Shown here: in pieces, positions 24,134-32,909 of the stretch
Numbering within the stretch: the stretch's first letter is position 1
Layout: every line of letters begins with the position of its first letter
Source: Clostridia bacterium
GTDB taxonomy: Bacteria; Bacillota; Clostridia; Oscillospirales; Acutalibacteraceae
Reading direction: 5' to 3'
Assembly: GCA_017399175.1 (NCBI GenBank)
Contig: JAFQEE010000072.1
Span: 1-64,000 of the forward strand
Length of the DNA: 64,000 nt
Translations under genes and position numbers: made by a program
Notes under the pieces: generated by a model
Told to the model about the DNA's origin: nothing
The model's input: only the letters and a program-made list of their open reading frames with translations
The model's database searches: none

Positions 24134-25636
24134 ATGACAAAAAAACAGTATCTTTGCATAGATTTAAAATCGTTTTATGCCTCGGTCGAGTGTATTGAAA
24201 GAGGCTTTAATCCGCTTACAACAAATCTTGTTGTGGCGGATATTGGTCGTACAGAAAAGACAATTTGTCTTGCTGTGACGCCTTCGTTAAAAGCGTTTGG
24301 TGTTTCCGGCAGAGCAAGACTGTTTGAAGTGGTGCAAAAAGTGGCAGAAATTAATAATCAAAGAAAATTCAGAGCACCAAAAAGAACTTTTACAGGCAAA
24401 TCGTTCGATTCAGAACTGTTGAACGAAAACCCAAGTCTTGAACTTGATTATGTTGTCGCATCACCACGAATGGCACTTTATATGGAATACAGCACACGCA
24501 TATATAATGTGTATCTAAAATATATTGCACCTGAGGATATTCACGTTTATTCAATTGATGAGGTTTTTATTGACATAACACACTATCTTCCAACACACAA
24601 AATGACGGCTCACGATTTTGCGAGAATGCTTATTAAGGATGTTCTCAATACAACCGGTATTACTGCAACTGCAGGAATAGGCACAAATATGTATCTTGCT
24701 AAAATTGCAATGGATATTGAGGCAAAGCATATTCCTGCCGATAAAGACGGAGTAAGAATTGCCGAGCTTGACGAAATGAGTTATCGCAAAAAATTATGGT
24801 CACACACACCTATAACAGATTTTTGGAGAGTTGGTAAAGGCTATGCCAATAAACTTGCAAAGTATGGCATTTACACAATGGGTGATGTGGCAAGATATTC
24901 CTTGCTTGACGAAGATTTTCTGTATAAATTATTCGGAATAAATGCAGAATTGCTTATTGACCATGCGTGGGGATGGGAACCGTGCACAATAGCTGATGTA
25001 AAAGCATACAAGCCATCAACAAACAGTTTAAGTTCAGGTCAGGTGCTTCACATACCATATGTTTTTGAAAATGCTAAACTTGTAACAAGAGAAATGACAG
25101 AGTTATTGGTGCTTGACCTTGTTGAAAAAGGTCTTGTTACGGACCAGATTGTGTTGACAATCGGTTATGATATTGAAAATCTTACTAATGCAGAAATCAA
25201 AAATGCGTATAAGGGTGAAATTGTCACCGACCATTACGGACGACAAGTACCAAAACATGCTCACGGTACAACAAATCTTACAGGAAAGACATCATCGGCA
25301 AAATTGATTGTAGATGCAACTATGGAACTTTTCGACAGAATTGTTAATAAAAGCCTTTTGGTAAGAAGAATCACACTCGCAGTTTGTAAATTGCAAAGAG
25401 AAAGTGACATACAAGAAAAAATTCCTGAACAGCTTGATTTGTTTACAGATTACGAAGCACTTGAGAAAAAACGACAAAAGGAAGAAGAAATTCTCCAGAA
25501 AGAAAAACGAATGCAACAAGCAGTGCTTGATATAAAGAAAAAATACGGTAAAAATGCAATTCTTAAAGGTATGAATCTTGAAGAAAGTGCAACAGCAAAG
25601 GACAGAAACAGTCAGATTGGCGGTCACAAAGCGTAA
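24134..25636 (+). CDS. Y-family DNA polymerase (UmuC/ImpB-like)
   Basis: Translesion DNA polymerase, 500 residues. Catalytic carboxylates lie in CIDLKSFYASVE (Asp near the N-terminus) and in YSIDEVFIDIT (Asp-Glu pair). ITATAGIGTNMYLAKIAMD follows, then the little-finger region with LVLDLVEKGLVTDQIVLTIGYD, and a C-terminal charged coil (KRQKEEEILQKEKRM). This is the UvrX/YqjW-type group of Firmicutes, usually paired with a YolD-like gene. A YolD-like gene does follow, but 420 bp away across repeats. The start ATG has AGGACCGGGG upstream; a promoter TTGAAA-17-TATTAT precedes it. No LexA box is visible. Confidence 0.92.
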   Translation: MTKKQYLCIDLKSFYASVECIERGFNPLTTNLVVADIGRTEKTICLAVTPSLKAFGVSGRARLFEVVQKVAEINNQRKFRAPKRTFTGKSFDSELLNENPSLELDYVVASPRMALYMEYSTRIYNVYLKYIAPEDIHVYSIDEVFIDITHYLPTHKMTAHDFARMLIKDVLNTTGITATAGIGTNMYLAKIAMDIEAKHIPADKDGVRIAELDEMSYRKKLWSHTPITDFWRVGKGYANKLAKYGIYTMGDVARYSLLDEDFLYKLFGINAELLIDHAWGWEPCTIADVKAYKPSTNSLSSGQVLHIPYVFENAKLVTREMTELLVLDLVEKGLVTDQIVLTIGYDIENLTNAEIKNAYKGEIVTDHYGRQVPKHAHGTTNLTGKTSSAKLIVDATMELFDRIVNKSLLVRRITLAVCKLQRESDIQEKIPEQLDLFTDYEALEKKRQKEEEILQKEKRMQQAVLDIKKKYGKNAILKGMNLEESATAKDRNSQIGGHKA

Positions 25637-25719
25637 AATAATTATGAATTCGTAATGCGTAATTCGTAATTAAAAAAATTTATACAATTATGGAGTGCCG
25701 TCTTAAACTAAACATATAA

Positions 25720-26045
25720 ACAAATTATAATTTATCGGGGAGAATAAATTTAAAACAGAAACAAAAACCTTGTAGGGTCGCTTCACGAAGCGACCGTTCC
25801 AAAGTGTGCTGAAATCCTCATTCGGACGCTTCGTGAAGCGTCCCTACAAAACAACCAATTAAAATATGTTGTAGGGGAGGGTCTCCGTGCCCTCCCGAGC
25901 ATTTAATATACACTTGCGGGCGAGCACAGAGACTCGCCCCTACATTCCAACCATATTGGTTTTATTTTATAATCGCAACGCAGTTCCGACACTTTGCGTT
26001 TTGCATTTTGCACTTTGCACTTAACAGACAACCTCCAATTTAGTA
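25720..26045. repeat. Composite repeat cluster between polymerase and YolD-like gene
   Basis: Contains AATTTATCGGGGAG, then four hairpins each next to TGTAGGG or CCCTACA: GGGTCGCTTCACGAAGCGACC, GGACGCTTCGTGAAGCGTCC, GGGAGGGTCTCCGTGCCCTCCC and GGGCGAGCACAGAGACTCGCCC. It ends with the ATAATCGCAACGCAGTTCC block and the TTTTGCATTTTGCACTTTGCAC motif. The same end blocks occur at 8475-8745 and 33746-34015. It splits an otherwise normal polymerase-YolD pair. No genes inside. Confidence 0.75.
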
Positions 26046-26055
26046 AGGAGAGCAT

Positions 26056-26484
26056 ATGGAAAAGTATAATGATATAATAAATCTGCCACATTATCAGTCA
26101 AAAAAAAGACCGCATATGTCAATTTATGACCGTGCAGCACAGTTTTCACCGTTTGCCGCGTTGACAGGACACGACGAGGCAATCAAAGAAACTGCAAGGT
26201 TGACTGATAAAAAGACAGAACTCAGTGAAACAACAAAAACAATTCTTGATGAAAAATTTTCTTTCATTATGGAGCATATTTACAACCAACCTGAAATAAC
26301 AGTAACATATTTTATTCCCGACACATTAAAAAGTGGCGGAATGTATGTGGATTATACAGGCTGCGTAAAAAAATATGATTATCACAACAGAATTCTGCAT
26401 TTTACTGACAATACAGAAATCAAGGTTGATGATATAATGGAGATTGAGAGCGAATTTTTCCCGAAAGTATTTGATATGAGGTGA
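26056..26484 (+). CDS. YolD-like family protein
   Basis: 142-residue YolD-like protein, the usual small partner of UvrX/ImpB-type Y-family polymerases (proposed UmuD-like role, not established). Family sequence: HYQSKKRPHMSIYDRAAQFSPFAALTGHDEAIKET at the N-terminus and a beta-rich C-terminus (YVDYTGCVKKYDYHNRILHFTDNTEIKVDDI). The RBS AAGGAGAG is strong. It is followed four bases later by an oxidoreductase gene. Its polymerase lies 420 bp upstream on the same strand. Confidence 0.88.
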   Translation: MEKYNDIINLPHYQSKKRPHMSIYDRAAQFSPFAALTGHDEAIKETARLTDKKTELSETTKTILDEKFSFIMEHIYNQPEITVTYFIPDTLKSGGMYVDYTGCVKKYDYHNRILHFTDNTEIKVDDIMEIESEFFPKVFDMR

Positions 26485-26488
26485 AAAA

Positions 26489-27448
26489 ATGACAGAATTT
26501 AGATGGGCATATATAGGCAGTGGTGGTATTGCTAAAAGCACCGCTATGAATATAAAAAAAGGTAATCACAAAATAGTTTCTGTATATAGCCGTACATTCA
26601 GTAAAGCGAAAGATTTTGCAGAAAAATACGGTGCAACAGCGTTTGAAGATTTTGAAAGTGCAGTAAATCGTAGTGATGTTGACGCAGTTTATATTGCAAC
26701 ACCTCATACTTCTCATGTGGAATATGCAGTAAAGGCGATGAAAATGGGGAAACCCGTTCTTTGCGAAAAGCCAGTGGGTGTTTCAGTAAAAGATGTTGAT
26801 ATTCTTCTAAATACAGCCAAAGAAACTGACACATATTTCTGTGAAGCAATGTGGACTTGGTTTTCACCCGTTGCATTGAAAGTTAAAGAATGGGTGCAGA
26901 GTGGCGAAATCGGTGAAATCAAGGATGTTGTAATAAACTATGCTTTCCCGGGTATTATGATGTCAAAGGATTCAAGAGTTTTAATGCCTGAAACAGCAGG
27001 TGGAGCATTACTTGATGTCGGTATCTATCCCATTACATATTGTTATAATCTTTTTGGTGTGCCAAAGGGGATAAAATGTGACGGTGAAATCAAGGATGGT
27101 ATTGATATTGCTGAAACTGTTGTTCTTGATTATGGAAACTTCAAGTGTACACTTAATATGTCACTTTGCAAGCTGAAAGAAAACTGCAAAATTATAGGTG
27201 CAAAGGGTAGTATCAATCTTCCTGTATTTTTCCATATGGCATCAAAGGCAATTCTTAAAAATGGAATAAAAAGAAAAGTTTTCAGAGGGAAAACTGATTA
27301 TCTTACAGAGTTTAACTGTGTTGCAGAAGAAATAAGACAAGGCAAAAAAGAATCATCATATATTCCTTTTGAGTCAACAAGAGAGTGTATGAAAATTATG
27401 GACGAGTGTCGAAGACAAATGAATCTCGTTTATCCGTTTGAGGTGTAA
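26489..27448 (+). CDS. Gfo/Idh/MocA-family oxidoreductase
   Basis: NAD(P)-dependent dehydrogenase of 319 residues. The Rossmann motif is YIGSGGIAKSTA, the catalytic-lysine motif is CEKPVGVS and VDAVYIATPHTSH lies between. The C-terminal half is the usual alpha/beta substrate domain (GGALLDVGIYPI). The RBS AGGTGA overlaps the end of the YolD-like gene; its own end carries the RBS of the following lipoprotein. Substrate, probably a sugar or polyol, is unknown. Confidence 0.9.
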   Translation: MTEFRWAYIGSGGIAKSTAMNIKKGNHKIVSVYSRTFSKAKDFAEKYGATAFEDFESAVNRSDVDAVYIATPHTSHVEYAVKAMKMGKPVLCEKPVGVSVKDVDILLNTAKETDTYFCEAMWTWFSPVALKVKEWVQSGEIGEIKDVVINYAFPGIMMSKDSRVLMPETAGGALLDVGIYPITYCYNLFGVPKGIKCDGEIKDGIDIAETVVLDYGNFKCTLNMSLCKLKENCKIIGAKGSINLPVFFHMASKAILKNGIKRKVFRGKTDYLTEFNCVAEEIRQGKKESSYIPFESTRECMKIMDECRRQMNLVYPFEV

Positions 27449-27452
27449 TTTT

Positions 27453-27881
27453 ATGAAAAAGATAATTCCTGCGTTGTTCATATGTATTCTGGTTATGATT
27501 TTTTCTGCTTGTGGAAAAGATGAAATTAAAATCGAAGATTATGAGTGGCATCTTCGTACTGCTGCTAATATAAATGCAGAAGGTCTTGTGGTGGCTGTTG
27601 GTGAAAAGAATGAAGCATATCCCGATGCGAAGATTGTTGATGTTGTACTTACTGCAAAAGACGGTGAACTTGTAATAACAGACAAGACCAATGACGAAAC
27701 CTATGTAGGTGCTTATGAAGAAATGTTTATTACAGACAGTTCTGAAGACTATAAAATCATAATGAAAGGTAAAGATGGCTATGCCACCGTTGCATACACA
27801 ACCTATGCTGACGGGACAAAAGAATTGACCTTGCCAATCACTGTTGGCGGATATGATATGTATTTTTATGCAAATAGTTGA
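27453..27881 (+). CDS. Hypothetical lipoprotein
   Basis: 142-residue protein with a lipoprotein signal: MKKIIPALFICILVMIFSAC, lipidated Cys in FSAC. The mature part is a small beta-rich domain with no family I recognise (DYEWHLRTAANINAEGLVVAVGEKNEAYPDA is its start). The ATG at 27453 is chosen because GAGGTG inside the previous gene's end lies seven bases upstream. It is co-transcribed with the oxidoreductase. Confidence 0.75.
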   Translation: MKKIIPALFICILVMIFSACGKDEIKIEDYEWHLRTAANINAEGLVVAVGEKNEAYPDAKIVDVVLTAKDGELVITDKTNDETYVGAYEEMFITDSSEDYKIIMKGKDGYATVAYTTYADGTKELTLPITVGGYDMYFYANS

Positions 27882-27900
27882 AAAAAGTTTTCATAAGTTA

Positions 27901-27929
27901 TTGCAAATGGGAAACTAAGTGAGTATAAT
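27901..27929 (+). promoter_or_regulatory. Promoter of the DUF2804 gene
   Basis: TTGCAA (27901-27906), 17-bp spacer, TATAAT (27924-27929), about 38 bases before the start. Confidence 0.7.
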
Positions 27930-27966
27930 TATTTCATAAGGGAAAATTCGAATAGGAGAGATGATA

Positions 27967-29052
27967 ATGGAAAGAACCTATGTTCCTTTCTGGGATTGGA
28001 AGGAAAAATCAAAACAGACAGAATACACTGAAAGCACACCGCTTCTCAATGCTGACGGTACTCTTAATGCCAAAGGATGGGCAAGACACAATGTTTTCGA
28101 GTATGACCGTAACCTTGTTAAAACAGGTATTATGAGTCGTAAGGAATGGGATTTTTATCAGGTTTCAAACGGTAAATATATGGTTCAGTTAAGCTTCGCG
28201 AACATCAATATCGGTGGTTATGTAGGTGCAAAGCTTGTTGACCTTGTTAACGGAAAACAGATTATTGACTGCACAAAGTTCTTCCTTGGCGCGAATAAGC
28301 ATGTTCCACCTGCAAAGGGTGATGTACCAAATCGTTACAGAGATAAAATCGGTGGCGCTGACTTCGATTTTGACACAAAGGAAACAGAGAGAACACTCTG
28401 GTTCAGATGCCCTACAAAGAACGGTGTTGTTGAGTGTAATTTCCAGATGGACATTATGCCCGGTCTTGAAAATATCACAACTGTTCTTCCTTTTGATGAG
28501 GATCCGACAAGATATTTCATGACAACAAAACAGAATTGTATGCCTTGCGAGGGCACAATGCGAATCGGCAATGATACATATACATTCTCAAAGGAAGATT
28601 CATTCGGATACCTTGACTGGGGCCGTGTTAACACAATCCACGAAATGGTATGGTATTGGGGTAACGGTTCTACATATCTTACTGACGAGAATGGTGAAAA
28701 GCATCTTTTCGGTTTTGAAATCACATGGGCAATCGGTAACGAAAGTAACGCTACTGAAACTGCTATTTTCTATGACGGAAAAGCACATAAATTCGGTGCT
28801 GTTGATGTTGAAACATTCCCTAAAGATGATAAGTATATGGAACCTTGGAAATTCATTTCAGAAGACGGAAGATTTAATCTTACAATGACTCCATTCTTTG
28901 ACTATCATTCTGACCTTGACCTTAAAATCGGCAGAATGCACTCTCATCAGGTTCATGGACTTTGGAACGGTGATGTTACTCTTGATGACGGTACTAAACT
29001 TGAAATCAAAGATATGTATGCTTTCTGTGAATATGTAGAAAACAGATGGTAA
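27967..29052 (+). CDS. DUF2804 domain-containing protein
   Basis: 361-residue cytosolic protein matching the DUF2804 family, whose function is not established (the domain resembles lipocalin-like/AttH proteins). Conserved features: KGWARHNVFEYDR near the N-terminus, SFGYLDWGRVNTIHEMVWYWGNGS in the middle and HSHQVHGLWNGDVTLDDG near the C-terminus. The ATG at 27967 is chosen because AGGAG lies eight bases upstream, while the ATG at 27961 abuts it. Single gene with its own promoter and terminator. Confidence 0.85.
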   Translation: MERTYVPFWDWKEKSKQTEYTESTPLLNADGTLNAKGWARHNVFEYDRNLVKTGIMSRKEWDFYQVSNGKYMVQLSFANINIGGYVGAKLVDLVNGKQIIDCTKFFLGANKHVPPAKGDVPNRYRDKIGGADFDFDTKETERTLWFRCPTKNGVVECNFQMDIMPGLENITTVLPFDEDPTRYFMTTKQNCMPCEGTMRIGNDTYTFSKEDSFGYLDWGRVNTIHEMVWYWGNGSTYLTDENGEKHLFGFEITWAIGNESNATETAIFYDGKAHKFGAVDVETFPKDDKYMEPWKFISEDGRFNLTMTPFFDYHSDLDLKIGRMHSHQVHGLWNGDVTLDDGTKLEIKDMYAFCEYVENRW

Positions 29053-29061
29053 AACGAATTG

Positions 29062-29094
29062 CAGAGAAGATTTAACTAATCTTCTCTGTTTTTT
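29062..29094 (+). terminator. Terminator after the DUF2804 gene
   Basis: CAGAGAAGATT (29062-29072) pairs with AATCTTCTCTG (29078-29088), followed by a T run. Confidence 0.85.
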
Positions 29095-29179
29095 GTTGTC
29101 TATTTTGAATAATTGTAATCATATATCAGTTATGATATAATAATTTAAAGATTATGTGAAAATGGAAAGAGGAATGGAT

Positions 29180-30085
29180 ATGTCAAAAAAATCAGAAGCT
29201 TTTTCAAATACTTTTATCTCAATTCTTGCTGTTTTACTTGCAGTTGTAATTACATTTTCTGTTGTAATGACAGCACAGACCTTTGCCGAAACTGCAATAC
29301 AGAACAATAAGGTAGTTGTAAGCCCTCAGGTTCAGCAGGAAACAGATAATGATTCAACAATTACTGATGATTCAACAGTTTCCGATATTGGCGGTGTTGA
29401 TGAGCCTACTGATATTATTGTATCCGACACACCGACAGAAGACGAAGAAAAACCTGACGAAAAAGATGAAACTGCAGGAGCATTTGCTTCAACTGAAGAA
29501 CTTGTTGCATATTTCAACACATGTGCAAATAAAGCAAAGACAGAGGCCGTGAAAGTAGTTAAAAATTCCGAAAAGAGGGTTGTTGGGGAAATTAAAGTCC
29601 CTGATGTTCTTCAGTCTATGGCAGAAAATGTTCTTAATGATAGTATGAAAGACGATACAAAACCGATTGTGTATGATACAAAGGAATCAATCAGAAAGGA
29701 CTTCCTTGTTCCAAATCAGGATTATGTAAGTTGTCTTAAAGCATCAGATGTTGTAAAATCAAATTATGAGGATAAAGGTAATGAATATGTGATTTATTTT
29801 AAACTTAAGGACGAGAAAAATCCAAGAGCAGGTTCGGGTGTCGGTTCTGTCTGCGATGTTATCGAAACATATGAAGTTGCGGAAAAAGCACCGGCATTTC
29901 TCAAAGAGTTTTCAACGAGCTATTATAATTGCGAAGTTACTGCGACAATCGACAAAGAAACAGGAAGAATGGTACACGCAGTATATTCAACACCCTTGAT
30001 GTTTAATGTTGTTGTCAATTTGTTCGGTACTCATTCTGCGAATGTAGGACTTACATTTATAAAAGATTATACAATTACATACTAA
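29180..30085 (+). CDS. Secreted or membrane-anchored protein of unknown function
   Basis: 301-residue protein with one N-terminal hydrophobic segment (FISILAVLLAVVITFSVVMTAQTFA), then a low-complexity acidic stretch (Thr/Asp/Glu/Pro, about residues 45-95) and a folded domain over 100-300 containing RKDFLVPNQDYVSCLKASDV and IDKETGRMVHAVYSTPLMF. I recognise no family. The ATG at 29180 has AGAGGA upstream; the promoter is TTGTAA-17-TATAAT (29113-29141). Probably a surface protein. Confidence 0.7.
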   Translation: MSKKSEAFSNTFISILAVLLAVVITFSVVMTAQTFAETAIQNNKVVVSPQVQQETDNDSTITDDSTVSDIGGVDEPTDIIVSDTPTEDEEKPDEKDETAGAFASTEELVAYFNTCANKAKTEAVKVVKNSEKRVVGEIKVPDVLQSMAENVLNDSMKDDTKPIVYDTKESIRKDFLVPNQDYVSCLKASDVVKSNYEDKGNEYVIYFKLKDEKNPRAGSGVGSVCDVIETYEVAEKAPAFLKEFSTSYYNCEVTATIDKETGRMVHAVYSTPLMFNVVVNLFGTHSANVGLTFIKDYTITY

Positions 30086-30145
30086 TTATGACGAAAAACA
30101 ATGAATTTTGTGTTTGAAAAAGACATAAACTAAAATTAGTGTATA

Positions 30146-30174
30146 TTGACATATATTTACTTAAATGATAAAAT
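30146..30174 (+). promoter_or_regulatory. Promoter of the cysteine-motif secreted protein
   Basis: TTGACA (30146-30151), 17-bp spacer, TAAAAT (30169-30174), some 50 bases before the start codon. Confidence 0.7.
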
Positions 30175-30231
30175 TATACATTGAGAACAAGGTTCCAAAA
30201 AATATAAATCAATGTAAAAGGAGTTATACAC

Positions 30232-31593
30232 ATGAAAAAAGTATTATCAGTTATTCTTGCGTTGGTAATGGCGTTGTCGGTAGTATCAGTTTCTGCATTT
30301 GCAGCGGACGATGATTATGCTGATTTTGACGGTATTATCACATTGGGCGAAACAAGACCTGTTAACCTTCCCGGTCTTACACAGTATTCAAAATATGTAA
30401 TTATTCAGTTTGTTCCTGAAAACGACGGTTGGTATGCAATCAGCTCTGATTCAAGAGAAAATGCTGACAGCGACCCATACCTTGAATTGTATAAAAACGA
30501 ATTAGGTGAATACGTAGTTAAGGTTGACGATGCTGACAGTGATACTACAGATTTCTATCTTGAGTATTATTTTGAAGCAGGTATAGTTTATTTCTTTGTA
30601 ATGGGTAATTTCAGAAGTGCTACTGTATGGGATATCACTCTTGAATGCTTACACGCTGAGTACAAAGATGGTAAATGTGCATCTTGCGGTGCAGACTGCG
30701 ACCATGTAAAAGTAGATAATATGTTTGATTCTTGTCCTTGCGGTAAGACATTTGATGGTAAAGTGGTAACTCTTACCGATGGAAAATATGCAGAAGATAT
30801 TAAGTGCGAAGACGGAGAATATACTTTCATCAAGTTTGTTCCTGAAGAAACAGGCATTTTCCGTGCTCAATCTGCTTCAGAACACAAAGAAAATATTCCT
30901 GACCCATGTTGTGATGTTTATGATGCACAGGGTAACCTTGTAGCATATCACGATGATATCAGCGTAAGCGAAAATGATGAAAACTACAATTTTGATTTAG
31001 TATATGAATTCGAGGCAGGCGAAGTTTACTTTATCGGTCTTTGGGACTATCAGGCAGGTAAAGAATGGTCATTCACATTTGAAGATATTTCAACACATTC
31101 ATTTGAAGTACCTGTTGAAGATGACGAAACAACAACTCCTGACGACGAAACAACTGTTGTAACTGAAGGCGATACAAATACAGATACAAACGAAGGCGAT
31201 ACAACAGCACCAGAAGAAACACCAAAAACAGAAACAGTTGTTCACAAGCTTACATTTGTACCACAGAAAGATGCAACTTGTCTTGAGGCAGGCTACACAG
31301 GATATGCATACTGTGAAGAATGTGAAGAATGTACAGAAGAATTAGGTTGCGGTGAATGTGAAAAATTTGAAGCAATCGGTTACTATGATATTGAACAGAC
31401 AGACCATATCTTTGACGAAGACGGTAATTGTATGACAGAAGGTTGCGATTTTGTTGACCCTATTTTATCATGTACTCATATGTGCCATTCAACAGGCATT
31501 ATGGGAACAATCTGGTCAGTCGTAAGATTCTTCAGCTGGCTTTTCGGAATAGAAGGTAATCGTGTTTGTGCATGTGGTGTAGAACACTGGTAA
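30232..31593 (+). CDS. Secreted protein with conserved Cys-rich C-terminal sorting-like motif
   Basis: 453-residue secreted protein. A signal peptide (LSVILALVMALSVVSVSAFA) is followed by two related beta-sandwich repeats (about 30-140 and 170-280; each ends like a PPC domain with YYFEAGIVYFFVMG or YEFEAGEVYFIGLW) separated by a CASCGADCDH cysteine knot. A Thr/Asp/Glu linker (about 300-335) leads to a Cys-rich region and a C-terminal 40-residue tail: CTHMCHSTG, hydrophobic IWSVVRFFSWLFGI, then CACGVEHW. Similar tails occur, as I recall, on many secreted Ruminococcaceae proteins; the role is unknown but wall or membrane sorting is plausible. Confidence 0.75.
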   Translation: MKKVLSVILALVMALSVVSVSAFAADDDYADFDGIITLGETRPVNLPGLTQYSKYVIIQFVPENDGWYAISSDSRENADSDPYLELYKNELGEYVVKVDDADSDTTDFYLEYYFEAGIVYFFVMGNFRSATVWDITLECLHAEYKDGKCASCGADCDHVKVDNMFDSCPCGKTFDGKVVTLTDGKYAEDIKCEDGEYTFIKFVPEETGIFRAQSASEHKENIPDPCCDVYDAQGNLVAYHDDISVSENDENYNFDLVYEFEAGEVYFIGLWDYQAGKEWSFTFEDISTHSFEVPVEDDETTTPDDETTVVTEGDTNTDTNEGDTTAPEETPKTETVVHKLTFVPQKDATCLEAGYTGYAYCEECEECTEELGCGECEKFEAIGYYDIEQTDHIFDEDGNCMTEGCDFVDPILSCTHMCHSTGIMGTIWSVVRFFSWLFGIEGNRVCACGVEHW

Positions 31594-31611
31594 TATCAAA
31601 AATCAATAATT

Positions 31612-31648
31612 CAAAGCCTTGGGTTAATGAACTCAAGGCTTTGTTTTT
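31612..31648 (+). terminator. Terminator of the cysteine-motif protein gene
   Basis: CAAAGCCTTG (31612-31621) pairs with CAAGGCTTTG (31634-31643), followed by TTTTT. Confidence 0.85.
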
Positions 31649-31709
31649 ACTGACGTTCTTGACACTTTCTGTAAAGTGCTTTAATATATAGCGTAAGGAG
31701 TGGTTTACT

Positions 31710-32834
31710 ATGAAAAATATGATGAAAAAAGTAATTGCAATAATTTTGTGCCTTTCTGTGTTTGGCACAATGGAGGTTTCAGCTTGTATAGGTAACGGTG
31801 ACGGTTCTGCCTTTGATGTGCTCAACAGATTTGTCAGCGTTTTTGCAGGAAGCAGAAATGAAAAGTCTGATGTTGAAATCACTATGGAGCAGGGTGAAAT
31901 TTTTAAGGCAAAAGAGCATTTCAAATCTTCTCACGCATCAACTATTGTAAAAATGCCTGACGGGAATTTTATGTCTGCATTTTTTGCGGGTACTGCTGAG
32001 GGTAATGCTGATGTAAGAATCTGGTATAGCATTCACGACGGTGAAAACTGGAGTGAGCCACAGCAAATGGCTTCTTCTGACCCTGTTGCACATTGGAATC
32101 CTGTCCTTGTGAACTATGGTAGTTATGTAAGACTTTATTATAAAGTTGGTATGGAAATCCCAAACTGGGTTACAAAATATACTGACTCTTACGATAGCGG
32201 AAAAACCTGGAGTGAACCACAGGAACTCGTAGCAGGGGATACAAGCGGTGGCAGAGGTCCTGTTAAAAATAAGGTTTTAGTTACAAAAGACGGAAAAATA
32301 ATTGCTCCCGCATCATCTGAACAGGGAGAATGGAAAGCCTTTTTCGATATTTCCGAAGACGGTGGCAACACTTGGACACGAACTGACTTTGTTGTGGCAA
32401 AAAACAGCAAAGGCAAGACTGTTGGTATGATTCAGCCGACACTTTGGGAAGATGCTGACGGAAATATTCACGCAATGTTCCGCACAAAAGCAGGTTGGAT
32501 TTATCGTTCTGATTCAACTGACGGTGGTTATACATGGTGCGAAGCATATAAAACAAACCTTATGAACAACAACAGCGGTATTGACTGTGTTACAACCGAT
32601 AATGGTTGGGTATGGCTTGTTTATACACCTGCAGGAATGAAAGTGCGAAACCGTCTTATTCTCTCTGTTTCAAAGGATAACGGTGAAACCTGGGAAGATG
32701 TTGCAACCCTTGAAAAAAGCGTAAATCTTTTTGCTGAATATTCATATCCTGCAATTATTGCAGAGGGCAATAACCTTTATATCACTTATACATTCAACAG
32801 AAAAACAATAAAATATGTGTTCATAGAATTTTGA
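31710..32834 (+). CDS. Secreted sialidase-like (BNR/Asp-box) glycosidase
   Basis: 374-residue secreted beta-propeller. A signal peptide precedes repeated Asp boxes (SxDxGxTW): SYDSGKTW, SEDGGNTW, STDGGYTW and SKDNGETW. N-terminal FKSSHASTIVKMPDGNFMSAFFAGTAEGN and RGPVKNKVLV fit the exo-sialidase-like BNR group. The classic FRIP motif of GH33 is not evident, so true sialidase activity is uncertain; a GH of this fold on other acidic sugars is possible. The RBS AAGGAG precedes the ATG; the promoter is TTGACA-17-TAATAT just upstream. Confidence 0.75.
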   Translation: MKNMMKKVIAIILCLSVFGTMEVSACIGNGDGSAFDVLNRFVSVFAGSRNEKSDVEITMEQGEIFKAKEHFKSSHASTIVKMPDGNFMSAFFAGTAEGNADVRIWYSIHDGENWSEPQQMASSDPVAHWNPVLVNYGSYVRLYYKVGMEIPNWVTKYTDSYDSGKTWSEPQELVAGDTSGGRGPVKNKVLVTKDGKIIAPASSEQGEWKAFFDISEDGGNTWTRTDFVVAKNSKGKTVGMIQPTLWEDADGNIHAMFRTKAGWIYRSDSTDGGYTWCEAYKTNLMNNNSGIDCVTTDNGWVWLVYTPAGMKVRNRLILSVSKDNGETWEDVATLEKSVNLFAEYSYPAIIAEGNNLYITYTFNRKTIKYVFIEF

Positions 32835-32852
32835 ATATAAAAGCATAAAAAT

Positions 32853-32893
32853 AAAGCGTAGAAGTACCAATTTTGGTATCTCTACGCTTTTTG
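32853..32893. terminator. Bidirectional terminator
   Basis: AAAGCGTAGA (32853-32862) pairs with TCTACGCTTT (32881-32890) with an inner stem TACCAATTTTGGTA. It lies between the convergent sialidase-like gene and nagB. Confidence 0.85.
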
Positions 32894-32909
32894 TATATTA
32901 TGTTACCAA

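Noticed and set aside
31710..32834. True GH33 sialidase (nanH)
   Set aside because: Asp boxes are present but the FRIP arginine motif is not apparent, so only a sialidase-like label is given.
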